This document shows, piece by piece, positions 48,861 to 60,979 of a stretch of DNA of 64,000 bases; positions within the stretch are counted from its first letter, which is position 1; each line of letters begins with the position of its first letter. The DNA is from Eutreptiella sp. 'Long Island Sound 2002' (taxonomy: Eukaryota > Euglenozoa > Euglenophyceae > Eutreptiales > Eutreptiaceae). Made by a program: the position numbers and the translations under genes. Where the stretch lies: NCBI GenBank assembly GCA_964036045.1, contig OZ038382.1, positions 128,340,556 through 128,404,555 on the forward strand, read 5' to 3'. The notes beneath the pieces were generated by a model that did not search any database, was not told the origin of the DNA, and worked only from the letters and a program-made list of their open reading frames with translations.

Positions 48861-49399
48861 CTGTACATATCTCCTATTCAGGTGGTTCACCATATTTTAA
48901 ATCGAAAAAAAAGTGCCACCAGCCTGCACAATAACATTAAACGGGGGGTCCTAGACTACAGACCCACCCACCCAAAGTACAATTCTAAGAGGGGGCCACA
49001 ATGGGCCAGGTTTGCTTCACCGCAATTAGCTCCAACCGCGCCTGCCCCACGGTCTTCATTGCTCCCAGTTCATTGTTCCAGATCATTGATCTCTGTGCTT
49101 GCTGTCCGAGTGTTCAATGGCTAGGGTTGAGGGCCAAGGTCCCTTCCTCCCTGTGGCACTATACCAGGTCAGCTGTCGCCTATTGGGCTGTAGGTTGGCA
49201 AACATGCCGCCAGGCTCACGCCTGTACGCCTGGCCGTTATTCTATAGGATTGGGGGCGTACATGCAGGTCAGGGGTCACCAGGGGGCGGGCACTTGCTTC
49301 TACTGGCCCCATTCGGCCATGCCCTCCCCTTGTTTGCTGTTGTTGGACCTTGGGCCTAAAGGCCTAGTGGGTTCAGGATAACATACAGAGATACCAGGC

Positions 49400-49430
49400 A
49401 CATACATGTGTGTGTGTGTGTTTGGGTGTG
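49400..49430. repeat. GT microsatellite
   Basis: Interrupted (GT)n run. Confidence 0.8.
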
Positions 49431-49834
49431 TAAGACGCAGGTCGTTGCGGTGTCCGTGAACACAGGGGAGAGAGATTCAATTCGGGGGGGGTAACCATTT
49501 GCCGTTCACTGGGTGGGGTATATTCCATCTGTGGCGGCCGCTTTCCGAGTGGTGGCGCATTCGGCGCCAGCCGTGGTGGCGCCGTTCGAGCCCCGTTGCC
49601 GTCCGTCGAAGGGTGGGACCTCCGATCGATCCGTTCGAGTACCGGTGGCAGCGCGCGCTACTACAAGTGTGTGGTGCCACGATGTGTTTTCTTTTTGGGG
49701 CGGGCGTGTTCCTAGGTGCAAAAATAGACGAGATCTTCACCCGATCCGCCGGTACCGGCGGTGGCGCGGGCTGTTGTAGGGGTGGGTGGTTCAAACCATG
49801 CCCACTAGAGAGCTCTACATGCAGGGGACCCAGG

Positions 49835-49925
49835 AGCCGAAGCCACCGGGTATCGAACCCCCGCACTGGACGACTGAAGACTACCGCTCTCGCCATTGGG
49901 CCGTCTATGTCTCTTACCATTTACC
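49835..49925 (-). other. tRNA-derived SINE-like segment
   Basis: Minus strand TGGCGAGAGCGG (box A) and GGTTCGATACC (box B) at nearly tRNA spacing, but the acceptor stem does not pair well. Best read as a SINE head. Confidence 0.4.
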
Positions 49926-50570
49926 TAGCTCCGCCACTTGGTGGGGGGTGTTCCCGGGTGGGGTTGTACTTGCAGCCGTGGTTAATCCCGTGGGCGCGTG
50001 TGTATGGGTGTGTTAGAACAGGGGAGACATCTTTATCGGTGTGACACACCGAGATCCTTCGGTGCTGCAGGTCGATGTTGTGTCCGTGGAGAGTGAGAGA
50101 GTGTCAGGGGAGAGAAATTCAATCTGTATAGGCGATCTCACTGGAGGGGAGTGGGGAGCTCGTGCCCGAGATGGGGCCCGAGAACGCTAGTGGGAGGGTG
50201 GGGTGGAGCGGCCCGTGGATGGACACGGCGCCCGTGAAGTGGGGGGTGCAAATTTCGATGTCCACAAGACCACCGTGTGGCCCATGAATTTGTGGCGTGA
50301 CATACTCTGTGTGTCAACAGGTGCGTTTGGGTTGTGGTGTGGTCGCTGGGTCTAGGGGGGGGGAGGGGTGTTGAGCAGGGGTTGCCCCCTCCTCCCCTCC
50401 CTTTCCTCGCTGCTCGCCGCCTGCCATGCGGGGAGGGGGGTGCCGTGGTCCCCCACCCCCTCCATAGCTGTCCACATAACTGGGGCTTCAAGGTCGGACT
50501 CCGGCTCCGATTCCGACTTGTTCAGTGATTCCCCGCCTGCCAGTCACACCGTGACTGGCCCCTTCAGCAA
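49926..50570. other. No gene recognised; probable LINE B 3' flank
   Basis: G-rich and C-rich text. Not matched to anything else in the window. Confidence 0.35.
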
Positions 50571-50579
50571 GGGGGAGCG

Positions 50580-51030
50580 CTAGCGTCCTATGTCAGCCAG
50601 CCGGTCCGCGTGCGTGTTACCATCCACGCGTATGTGCGAGGGGACATGCAACCATTGAATGGCTGCCTCGTGAGACTCCGTTTCGTGTAGCAGCTGGGTC
50701 CAGAGATCCACGTGTCCCACGGGCCCTGCCGATCCTAGCAAGTCATGGCGGCGCCACTTCTGGGCTTTCCCCGTGATGCCGTGGACGACGAACAAGGAGT
50801 CAGAACAAATCAGTGGCTGTTTGGACTTATTCCTGTGCTGGACCGCATGCAGCGCCGCCCTGAGCTCGCCTCGGTTATTCGTCTACCTTTCCTCACCGGG
50901 GATATGCGTTGCGGTGTCCCGGGAGTCCCCGAAGTACACCCCATGGCCCCCCACCCGTGCCACCGTGGGATGGTCCTCTGATGATCCGTCCGTATATATG
51001 ATTTCCCATCCTGCCTGCCTGTACTTGTCC
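50580..51030 (-). pseudogene. LINE B RNase H
   Basis: WEIIYTDGSSEDHPTVA (first Asp), then an in-frame TAG directly before TNNRGELRAALHAV (catalytic Glu), ICSDSLFVVHGIT (Asp) and WLHVPSHIRVDGNTHADRLA (last Asp). The family's usual residue before TNNRAEL is Gln, so the TAG is explained by CAG to TAG. Confidence 0.65.
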
Positions 51031-51049
51031 ACCAGCACCTTGTGTGACT

Positions 51050-52290
51050 CTGCCATTTGTGCGGCATACTGGTCCCTTTTCCGTTTTTTGCGTCGTTGCC
51101 CGTGGAGCTTTGGGGGGTGACCTGCTGCCAACCTGTTGTACTCGCGGGTGCTGGAGGTGTCCTGTTTCCTTGAGTTGTTTGATTGCATGGTGTAGGAGTT
51201 GTGTTTCTTCGGCTGGGAGGGTGGGCTGAGGGTGAAGGGACCATCTCTGAAGTACTTGGAGCCGCATGGAGAGGAATAGATCCCAGGAAGGGGGGGGGGG
51301 GGGGGCTTGAATTGGACCAAATTGCGCAGGCCCCACGAGGCTGTGACTGCAAACCAGTAAACAAGACCAAGGGGGGTTTGGAGTGAGAGGGCCGGCTGCT
51401 CGACTAGGAGCTCCGTGGGTTCCGTTTCCTTGGTGTCCCCCAGTATGGCGGGGCCCATACATTGCACGGTAATGTGAAATGCCGCCGCCAAAAAGCGACA
51501 AGAAGTCAAGGCATGAACTATGGTCTGCACATGCCCGTCCATAGGACATTGGGTGGCATGAGGGAGCCAATTTTTTAGCTTGTCCCCTACCGGTAGCTTC
51601 CTCCACATCGCCGCTTGCATGAACGTGAGATCGCCCTGTGGCAGTCGCAGCTTGAGGAGTGCTTCCCAGGTTTCCGGTGTTTGCCGAGGGGGGGGGGGTT
51701 GTGGGACATGATATACCGGAGCATGACTCGATTGTTCCACTGGGACCAAAACGTCGGCAGTGTCTCTTGGGGGGGGGCGGCCATTCGACGATTCCCAGAG
51801 GGTTGCCAAGCGCACTTGATAAACCGGTACCCACGTGGGGGGGAGAGTGGCTCGCAGCTCCTCTGTGAGCTGCTCCAATCTGCGGATGCCCTTTCTGATG
51901 AGGCGGGGGCAAAAGTAGGGATTGTGGTTTATGTCCTCGAACAATGCAGAATGCCATGGTGACAGGGAACTGGCCTGTTGCGCTGTGGGGGGTAGTACAG
52001 GGGCGTGCTTGCGCAATAAGGAGTATGCTTTGCAGCTGGTGCCTAGGAAGGGGTAGCTGGCCCAGGGAACTGGTCAGAGCTGGAGCCAGGGGAGGTTGGG
52101 CGCATCCAGTGGGATTCCATACCTCTCTGCCCATTGATGCAAATGCATAACCGCAATGGTTGCGGGTGGGGAGGGGTTTTGGCACGTCAACACAAACGGG
52201 GTGGCATGCAGCCAAAGTAAGTATATTTCCGGTTGTGGGAGGTGGTGGCACCCCTCCCGAGGTGGTTGCTCTAGGATCGGTAGTGTAATC
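51050..52290 (-). pseudogene. LINE B thumb/connection region
   Basis: After the TAG that ends the RT frame, GITLPILEQPPREG continues in frame and aligns with LTMSILVRPPREG of LINE A, the TAG standing where LINE A has Trp. Further left, SLSPWHSALFEDINHNPYF and TAMWRKLPVGDKLKNWLPH-like text matches the LINE A segment around LWRKLPLGTRMERLG. Confidence 0.5.
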
Positions 52291-52292
52291 CC

Positions 52293-53051
52293 CTAGCTGC
52301 TGACCCATAGTGTTGTCCGGTAGATATCAACCAGCTTGGAACACACTTCCTCTGTGGGGAAGTACGACCTGGCGGGGTAGATCAGAAGGGGTAAGATCCA
52401 ATCCTGCAGTAAGGCGATGCATTCCGGCAAGGTGAGGCGTAGGCTGGCCGCATATGAGGCTCGGGCCTGTGCCCTGGCCAGAAGTGGGGCATATGCCTTT
52501 TCTGGGGAGACCTCTCCAAACAGGACCCCCAAATACTTGACGCTGGTCTTTATGTCCACCCCGGTGCGCCTCAGCAGCTGTTTGTGTCTGGCCGACCAAT
52601 AACCTTTCAAAAGGAAGGCTAACTTTTTGTGGTTGAGGCAAAGCCCCACGTATTCGGCATAGATGCGCAAGATTTCAAATATTCGTGTCATGACGGGGCA
52701 GACCAGCCCCGGGGGGAGGGGTATATACAGCAAAAGATCATCGGCGTAAAAGAGGGCGCGGATGTGGTGGTTGAGGTGCCAGAGCAGCGGAATTAGTACT
52801 GAGCAAACCAATGGAAAAAGCGCCGGCGACTGTGGGTCCCCTTGTCGCACCCCTGACTTGGAGTGTAGCTGTATCATTGGAACCACCCCCTTTCCCACCC
52901 CAAAAATGAAAGGCGGCGTGAGCATGGAGAGAATGAGGGCAATTAGTGGGACCGGTAGGCCGATGTAAAGAAAGAAAGGTTTAAAATAATTGTGATGCAC
53001 GGAATTGAAAGCCTTGGAGAAGTCAATGGACACGAAAACACCTTCCTCCAT
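52293..53051 (-). pseudogene. LINE B reverse transcriptase core
   Basis: 252-residue frame with motif A VSIDFSKAFNSVHH, SGVRQGDPQSPALF and FYADDLLLYI (YADD), then CLNHKKLAFL and VKYLGVLFG. RT palm residues intact; the gene is broken on both sides. Confidence 0.8.
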
Positions 53052-53332
53052 ACCGTCCTAGGCTCCCCGGGCCTCCCAAATGTGTTCAAAGATGAATCTG
53101 TTTTTCATCAACCCTTTTTGTTCGTGGGGGGGGGGGTAAAGGAAATGGATGAGATCCTTAAGCATTAAATAAAGAACCATGGAGACCCATCTAAACAGCA
53201 CATTCTACAGGAAGAAGGGGCGCCGTTCGTCCACACATATGGAGCCTTTTTCTTTGGGGATGGGGGAGAGGATTGCCAGGGCCTAGCGTCTAGAGATTTG
53301 GCCTGTGGTCAAAAAGTGTTGAATCATTTTAG

Positions 53333-53530
53333 TCATGTTTGGCGCAAGTACAGATGGGAAGGCCATGAGGTTTCAGCCGGGATGCCATCTAGGCCCGGCG
53401 AAGAGCCTCCTTTCAGTTTGTTTAGTGCCGTCAGCACCAAGGTTTCTGAGAGGGGGTTGCAGGAGGAGTTTGGCTGCTCCCTTGAAGGTGGGCTTGAGAG
53501 GAAGGGCATCCATGAAGTGCAGACACACAA
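53333..53530 (-). pseudogene. LINE B RT N-terminal fragment
   Basis: LVLTALNKLKGGSSPGLDGI matches the LINE A RT start. In another frame than the RT core. Confidence 0.55.
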
Positions 53531-53665
53531 GTACTGTTTTTTGGCCCGGGGCCATCACCTCAGACCAGTATTCCATGAGTGTGGGTGCAATATCCGTAGG
53601 TTGCATGCGTCGGATGCCTGCCTGATTTCTTAGTGCTTTGAGTTTGCGTCTGTGCTATAGCTCTC

Positions 53666-54214
53666 TCACCAGGCGGGCAATTTCTGCCTTTCGTTGCTGC
53701 TTGGTTTGCGGCTCCGGCTCCTCTTGAAGTGTAGTGTAATGTGTAGGTTGTCCATGACTCGCTCTGTCGCTGTACGTTGTGTTTCGCGCTCAGCCAGCGC
53801 TACCAGCATGTTGTATGCTTGCTCCGGCCCTGGTGGCTTGAGACCCTGGTCCCTGAGGAAGGAGGTCGCTTCTGGGGTGATGTGTCTTGTGGAGCAGTGG
53901 TCCAGCAGCGATACTGCTTGGGTCAATCCTGTTGCATGCAGTTGCCGCTCATAGGTGACGGCTACTTTTGAAATGGTGCGTGCAGCCTGTTCCCACCGGT
54001 CCTCTTCTTCCCCGACGATTGTTCGGAGCTGCATGTTGAATGCATTTACCGCCGCATCATCCTTTAGGAAGGAGGTGGGGATTCTTTTGCGCAGTTGCAC
54101 TTCCGGGCGGAGGGGGGGGGGGGGCGTGACCACCACTACCCTATGGTCGCTGTCTGAGGCCTTGCAGGTGTAACATCTCCTAATGGAATTGCATATGTGC
54201 TGAGAGACATGCAC
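53666..54214 (-). pseudogene. LINE B endonuclease end and linker
   Basis: KASDSDHRVVVV is the last endonuclease motif (SDH). Then a charged helical linker including EEEDRWEQAARTISKVAVTY up to RERQ-like basic text. Confidence 0.5.
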
Positions 54215-54320
54215 TTTCTCAATTCTGCGGCGGTGCTAGGTCGGGTTTGGCTAGTTGTCGTTCCACTTAGTGTGGAATCCCCGGGTCCAGCCTTTGGCCC
54301 TTTGTGAGTCGTGTGGAGTC

Positions 54321-54345
54321 GTGTGTGTGTGTGTGTGTGTGTGTG
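54321..54345. repeat. GT microsatellite
   Basis: About 12 GT units inside LINE B. Confidence 0.85.
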
Positions 54346-54350
54346 ATAAT

Positions 54351-55057
54351 CTAAGCATTGCGCAGACAGAGCTCTGCCAGACCACGTACCTCTGTCGTGT
54401 GTGCACGTGCTGAGGGGGTGAGGTCATCATGTACCGAGATAACTTCGAAATCCTCTCCCGGTGTGATGACGGAGTTGTGATCCGCCAACATGACAGCATG
54501 CTCGGAAAAAGGGAAGTGTGAGGGGAGTTCAGTAAACTGTTCCCACTGTTGTTGACGCAGGGAACCTTTGTCACTGAAATGTGCAGCAGAAAAAGTGATG
54601 GGCAGTCCTTCTGGGCTGGTGAGATTGACTGCCATGATTCTCGGGGAAATAGATATAGAGTTTGTGTGTGTCCATTGTTTCTTCCAAAGAGGGCGACACC
54701 GCCTCTGGCCCCTGGGGGGCATACCTGTACAATTAAGTCGTATCCTGACTGGTCAGCGAGGTGTCGCAGTCAGGCCTTGGCAGACTCCAAGCTTGTTGAA
54801 CCTTCAGCTAAATGCGGCTCCTGCAGGGCAAAAACCTGCATGTTCATTTTGTTGAATTTTTTCAAAATGAGTTGTATGCGTGGCACCATGTGGGAGTCAT
54901 CTTCCTGTTCCGTGAGAGCCCCATTCGCGCTCACTGTAGCTATAGTGATGTCGGAGCCCAGTGGAAAGGCTTTTGATTTGTCTACAGTGTGTGTTGCGAC
55001 AAAATGAGGCTGCATTGTCTCTGTCATCTCGGGACCGTTTTCCGCGCAGGCTGTCAA
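54351..55057 (-). pseudogene. LINE B AP-type endonuclease
   Basis: Two frames: ITIATVSANGALTEQED with MNMQVFALQEPHLAEG (the LQE motif), and AVMLADHNSVITPGEDFEVI after an indel near 54750. Same ADHNSV and PG..D..I text as LINE A. Confidence 0.6.
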
Positions 55058-55734
55058 TGTCTAAAGCTATCATCCGTGTTGTGTCTACCGAGGATTGTGA
55101 GGACTGCTGAGTTGACTGTGAGAGCAGAGCCTGCAGATAGTTCACGTTCTGGGCATTCAGAGGGGAGAGAGAGGAGTAGGCAAAAGGCCGTGGGCTCTGC
55201 TGCAGGAGCTTAGGCGGCTGTTGTCCCACATTCATACTGGGAACTCGGTGAATTGGAAAGAGGGAGGACTGATTTTGCGGGAGGAAACTGGACGTAGCTG
55301 GCATGGCCGGTGCCACCTGGACTTGGGGGGCAAAGGAGGGGGGGGGGGGGGGCTGATGAGGGTTGCTGTTGCTGTTGCTGCCTCCTTTCCCTGTTTTTAT
55401 TCTGCCAGGTCAGGCGTGCCTGTTCCCGTTCACCTGTGGTTCTGATCGTGGCAGTGTTCGTGTGACCGTCTTCAGCTATCAGGGTGAGGACGGATCCCGC
55501 CAACTACCCTGCGCACAGGGCAGTGACAAGCCAGCTGGGTTGCTTGAGGTTTCCCATGGTCCATTTCAGTTTTTCCAGGGGGATCTGCGTGTCGTTGACA
55601 GCCAGTCCCTTGTCTACCATGACCGATTTCACTGGACAGGTACCGGCCACATTCTAAAGTTTCGCAGAACCCTAATTTTTGCGTTGGGTGTTTTGAATTA
55701 TTAATAAGCAAAACTTTTGTGGCACCATCCCAAA

Positions 55735-55850
55735 TGGGCAAAAATGGGCAAAAATTATTTTTTTTGCAATTTTTTTTGTGGAACCCATTTTTGCGTACGG
55801 TGTTGGACCAAAAATTAATTTTTTTTGTGGTTTTTTTTTTTGCGTTTTGG
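55735..55850. repeat. T-rich dispersed repeat, copy 1
   Basis: T-runs framing GGAACCCATTTTTGCGTA; second copy at 57020-57130. Confidence 0.65.
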
Positions 55851-56205
55851 TATTCATTTTGTTGCTACTGCAAGAAACCATGCGTACCTTGGACTCTGGG
55901 ATTGCAGTCCATTCCTACACAGGCATACAAGGGTCCATCAGTTGGACTGTGGGATTGCAATCCATAGCACAGATAAGCACCAACCAGCATGATTCACGTC
56001 TCCCAGTTTTTCAACAAACCAGTTCCAAACTTGTCCATAATAGTGCGCATGGCACGTATAATGCTGCCTTGTCATTTCGTCTCGATAATAGTGCATGAAA
56101 TGCTGAAAACATGCCAGAGAAAAGTCTGCAGGATCAGACAACAAGAAAACCACAGCACTGTACATGGCTGTGAAAGAGAAATAGGATGAACACACAAAAG
56201 ATCAC

Positions 56206-56505
56206 CTATGCAATTTGCAATTTGGCCTTAGGCACAGAAAGGCGGACCACATCATTGCCATCCTGTTGGAACTAGATATCATATTTGCCATTCCCATGAT
56301 TTCTCACCACCTTGGCCCGAACCGTTGCCCCGTTGCCACAAGTGTACGAAACACTCCTCCCCACGAAAAATCCCACTGCCTTTGGGGCAGGCTTTGGGGC
56401 AGAACTGGCCTTCGGTTGCTTCGGGGCTGGCTGCGGGTTTACTCCTTTGTACCAACAACCAACAAACAAATTGCAATCACAAAAAGACTGGCAACCCGAT
56501 ATCCT
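56206..56505 (-). pseudogene. Tudor-like (SH3 barrel) protein remnant with in-frame TAG
   Basis: A Pro-Ala-Lys stretch NPQPAPKQPKASSAPKPAPK is followed by VGFFVGRSVSYTCGNG, VRAKVVRNHGNGKYDI, a TAG codon, FQQDGNDVVRLSV and PKAKLQIA before TAG. GNGKYDI..F.DG..V is the usual core of Tudor-like barrels (compare GDGTYDIDYDDG). Plan resembles 46393-46778 with the two parts swapped. Probably broken. Confidence 0.45.
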
Positions 56506-56508
56506 GAA

Positions 56509-56870
56509 CTAGCCCCTTTATCTGCTTTGGGACACATCAACAGCCACATTCAAATATGCACGTCCCGGTCTAGCCCCTTTATCTGCTTTGGGGCGCATCA
56601 ACAGCCACATTCAAATGTGCACGTCCCGAACTAGCCCCTGCTTTTGCATTGGGGCACATCAACAATCACATTCAAATATGCACGTCCCGAACTAACCCTC
56701 TGATCTGCTTTGGGGCACATCAACAGCCACATTCAAATATGCACGTCCCGAACTAGCCCCTTTATTTGCATTGGGGCACATCAACAACCACATTCAAATA
56801 ACCACGGCCCAAACTAGCCCCTTTATCTACTTTGGGCCACATTAGCAACCGAATTCCACTACCATGCGTC
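56509..56870. repeat. 61-bp minisatellite, six units
   Basis: Units headed CTAGCCCCTTTATCTGCTTT at 56509, 56570, 56631, 56692, 56753 and 56814, exact 61-bp spacing. Confidence 0.9.
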
Positions 56871-57019
56871 GCACGGTATTTTAACACTTGTGACAATCCT
56901 GGATAAATCATTCTCTGAAAACAAAGCAAGGTGCAGAACGGGGCAGGAGATACGGAAGAGGGGACAACAAGCAGTGGGGCAAACTCTCCCGCGATTCTAG
57001 CATTCTTGCAAAAAGGGGG

Positions 57020-57130
57020 GCAGGGGCAAGAATTATTTTATTTTTGAGATTTTTTTTGCGGAACCCATTTTTGCGTAAGGCGTGAACCCAACAATTCTTT
57101 TTCTTTTTGCGTTTTTTTTTTGCGGACAAC
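57020..57130. repeat. T-rich dispersed repeat, copy 2
   Basis: Matches 55735-55850 around GGAACCCATTTTTGCGTA. Confidence 0.65.
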
Positions 57131-57920
57131 AACATCTTGTGCCAGAAATCAAATATTTTCGCAAATCTTTAGAATTCCGCCGGTACTCAGGGAGATCAAC
57201 AAAAACCACTTCATCCTTTTTGTCATTTGTTTGTTTTGATCCCACCGAGGAGAGGGAGCGAGAGGAGGACCCACTTGTGCTTGTTCCTTCTTTGTCCCAA
57301 AATTCGTCCTTTGTACCCTCAGTTTTGGAACTATAGCCAAGGTTGCGCAGTGTGGGCATTGCTATTTGGATGAACGTTTGTGCATCAGTGCGCTTTTGAA
57401 ATCCGAGGCGGATTTGTTTGTTGATTCATACTGAGTGCATGGTTTGTGATGCAGTTTGTCTAGAATTTGCATCATGTGACAGTTCAACACCGACCAAAAA
57501 TGGGTTGTGGACACACGATTGCCTTGCTGAGGTAGACCTCAACGATTGATTCAAACGGATTGAGTCTTCCTTGCTGTACGTTGAAAGGGACATAGGAATA
57601 GCATTCGCGGGAGTACCATTTCGACTCGAATTGGCCCAACACTTCTTTTGGCGGTGGTGGGGGGGGTCAGCCAGCTCGTGAGGGTGGAGTGGGGACCAAG
57701 GGATACCGCTACCACATGTTCTGAGACTTCTAGGTCAGTCAGAGCTTCCTGCACCTCCTTGTTACTCACACAAATGGCGATTTTCGACCCCTATTTGGGG
57801 ATAGGCGCGAATATGTTCAGCGGGTCTTGGCCCGGTGGCAGTGCATTCACAATCTTCTTGGTCGGGGCCGTGGCGAACGGATTGGTACGCGTCACATTGG
57901 TGGACTCGTAGCTCGCTGTG
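57130..57920 (-). pseudogene. Unidentified coding remnants
   Basis: Stretches that look coded though frames change: NPFATAPTKKIVNALPPGQD, VSNKEVQEALTDLEVSEHVV, EVLGQFESKWYSRECYSYVP, LNPFESIVEVYLSKAIVCPQ, a part reading NCHMMQILDKLHHKPCTQYE, and DEVVFVDLPEYRRNSKDLRK. Not recognised. Probably one decayed mobile-element protein. Confidence 0.3.
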
Positions 57921-60900
57921 CTTATTGTATAATTGTGTGCGTGGCACTGCCAGTGCAGTGCAGTGCTATGTGTTTTGGTGCCACGGGAGCCCTGGTGTGG
58001 GTTGGGTTAGGGTAGGTTAGGTTGCTATGGGTTCGGCATTTCGTTAAGCCTGGCGTCCTGTGGTGCGTGTGTGTTCCAGATTTTGTACAGTGCCGTCCCC
58101 TACCATCTCCTCTTGGCTGATGGTGTGTGCCCCCGTGTTCTGTGGCTGGCAAGGCACAGTGGGATGCCTCATGGACATTGCCCAACAGCCTGCTCTGGAT
58201 TGTCTATCACCCTGCAGCAAGGCGCATGCCATGCACCAAGGCTTGGTGTGTTGCTCGCACAGCCATGGGCGTGGTAGCCGCTTCCTCAGCTCCGGCTTGC
58301 GTTGCCGCTTGGGAGAGAAGACCACTGGTCCAACCCCATCTCCTTCCTAAGTCATGTGCTCTCTCTCACTGCCATTTGGCCTGCTAGCTTCGTGTCCTTG
58401 TAGAAGTCCGCAGCAAAGCCCTTAGCTGTCCTCCATGCTCCTCCTTCCCTGGACACCTTGCCACCACTGGGCCTCCTCGCCCCTCCTCTTGGCCACTGTG
58501 ATGTTGCTACCCGGGGGGTAGTTGGGTCCAATGGCTCCTTGTCATCTGCTCCTTTGGCAGCACCATCGCTTGCTACTACCTGGTCCAACGGCGTGCCCCA
58601 TACTGTTGCAGGCGTAGTACGCGCTGCAACTGTGCAACCTGGTAAACAGCGGCCGGGCATTTACACCTGGGACTGCTCCCGCCCTCAAAAAGGGAAGCGA
58701 AAAGTGCTAGTTGGTCAGTGGAGCTTGTGGTACTCGGCTTTCTTGTGCGGCCAGGCCCAAACATGAAATAAACGTACCAAAAGGGATTTCGCCTGTGGCC
58801 TGTAGATCGTTTATTTGGATGTTTGTTTTTGTTTATTTTTCAGAAATAACAAAGGCCACTAGAAGCAGGCCCAAAATCTTCATCAAACAAAGCACACATA
58901 TCAATAAACACCAGTAGGCACCAATAAAACCGTGAAGCGGCGGCGGTTGCACCAAATCTGGCGCTGAGTGCTAGTCTAAGAACTTTGCCCTTCTTCAGGA
59001 GCAACACTTGCTGTCCAATGTATTGCGCTATGGGGCCGCATCGGTCGACAAGCAAAGGCCTCAAAGTCAAGTGCTAGCTCCATGGAGAACACTTGCTACT
59101 GTCCCTTGGCAACCTAGGTCCCTACGGTGTGTGTTCTGTGTGGGTGGTGTGGGTGCGTGGTGGGGCTTGCGTTTTACGTCTGTTCCAGGAACTGGTCCAG
59201 CATACCTGGGATGTGATACCTGCCAATCAGAAGCTTCTTTTTGCAGATGTTTCAGAAGGGGCACCCTGCCCTTCCTGCAGGACCCCCCCCCTTTTGCACG
59301 ACACCCCCCCCCTTGGGGTAGGGGGAACTGACAATGAGTGCACCACAAAACACCACCAACTTGTGAACTTGACAATACATGCAACAAAAGTACATGGTGC
59401 GTATTGGCCAAATGAAAAACGCAGTCTACAACAACCTTGTCCACAGGCACTGTGTATCACTTCTTCTTGTGGAACCAAAGTACTTTGAATTGTTGCACGT
59501 GCTCAGTGGGAACCACTGGCACAAATTGAAGGTTAGATCACGTTGAGGAAGAGGCTGAGTATCAGTTGGAGCTTCTTGCCTTGCGGCCCTTTTTGAAGGA
59601 GAAGAAGAGAGGATGATCAACCAACCTTGAGATAGCGATGAAGAGGGTGATTTGCACCACACTTCATAATGACCACTCTGGGGTTGCCCTTTGGTTACCG
59701 AACGTTGGTAACTCAGAGAGGCTCCGAGCTTCGCCAACATTCAATACTAAGTGTGGAAATACCTGACGAGCAGAGGAGCAGTTGGCAGAGGAGGCAGATA
59801 CACACAGATCCCATTCTTTAAACCTCCCTTCCACGGTTGGCCTGGTGGGAACGTGTGCATGGTGCGCGCACGGTGCGCACCGTTTGGGGCAATTACACAG
59901 CTTTCACCCCCTAATGGGACCCTCACAGAAAGGCACTACACAGCAACATCGGCACCCAGAAAACAGCCAGGAAATAGGTAAAGCAAATGAAATGAAAAGA
60001 ATGCTACCACAGCACAGGGAGTATTGATGGAGTACTGCCAACCCAAAAATGGAGGCTCCTCCAATGCACCTTTGTCAGTGGAAAAATGCAGGGCACTGAG
60101 GAATTAGCCATCTTCACCGTCCAAGCTGGGCTGCTGGGTGCATAACTTGCCCAATAAATGCTGAGAAAAGAAACTCTTACACAAAGACATGGCGCTTATG
60201 AAACAGCCAGAAACAAGAAAACGGCCAACAGCGTAGCAGGAGAACTCATGTATGACAGCAAGGAAATACCAGCTTGCCAGAAAAGAAGTACCTCAGAGGC
60301 CGAGACCAGTGCATCCTCCACAAAAAATTAGTGAGACAATGCAGCAACCAATCAGGAAGGCTGCAAACCTGCAAAATGTGGCATCATCAGACATAGCATA
60401 AAACTCTGAAAATCAACAAAGGGGAGGGGAATGACCCCGATGTGGCGTAAATATTGGTGGTTGTCTGCTAGTCTGGTGTCCGCTCCGGTTGCAAAGCTGC
60501 ATCTGTTGACCCTCTAAGGCCAATGGACGCCAAAAAAAAGATGATGGCAAGCGCACGAAGGGACGCATGCTTTGAGCGGAAATGCTTCTAGCGGAAAGCA
60601 ACGGGCCATGATGTTCATTACGGCAGGAGGGCAGTTTCGGTGGGTGGGTGGGTATCATTGTCCAGTTGTCACGTGGGGGAACGGGGGTTGGGCGGCGACA
60701 AAGGCGTACGGAAAATACGGGGGAGGGGTCAATCGCATTAAGTGGGGCGGAGCTGGGAGGCTGGCCCGTCTGCATTGAGGTTGTCCCTCCCCCGGTTGCT
60801 GTGCGGAGGTTGTGGAGAGTTGCTGAGGACTGTAATCGGTCGTCAATGGTTGCTGACGGTGAGGATTGGCAAACTCAGCACACGTCAGTGGCAAATTTTT

Positions 60901-60979
60901 GTGCCATTAACGTGCCCCGCATGCACACAACAGAATGTTGCGTCGAATCGGCCCTCGGGCCTTTTCTGAATCGAGGGAC
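57921..60979. other. No gene supported
   Basis: Possible short coded pieces on the minus strand: GPIAQYIGQQVLLLKKGKV (near 59030) and AADFYKDTKLAGQM (near 58400). None forms a recognised gene. TTAGG-like bases at 57998-58022. Confidence 0.35.

Larger units (their letters stand above)
50533..55500 (-). mobile_element. LINE retrotransposon B, strongly decayed
   Basis: Same order as LINE A: ORF1 remnant (about 55500-55070), endonuclease (55057-54150), linker (54130-53666), RT (53530-52293), thumb/connection (52290-51050), RNase H (51030-50580). Related to LINE A by shared LADHNSV..PG, SSPGLDGIPAE, PPREG and RNase H blocks but clearly a different subfamily. Many frameshifts and stops. Confidence 0.75.
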
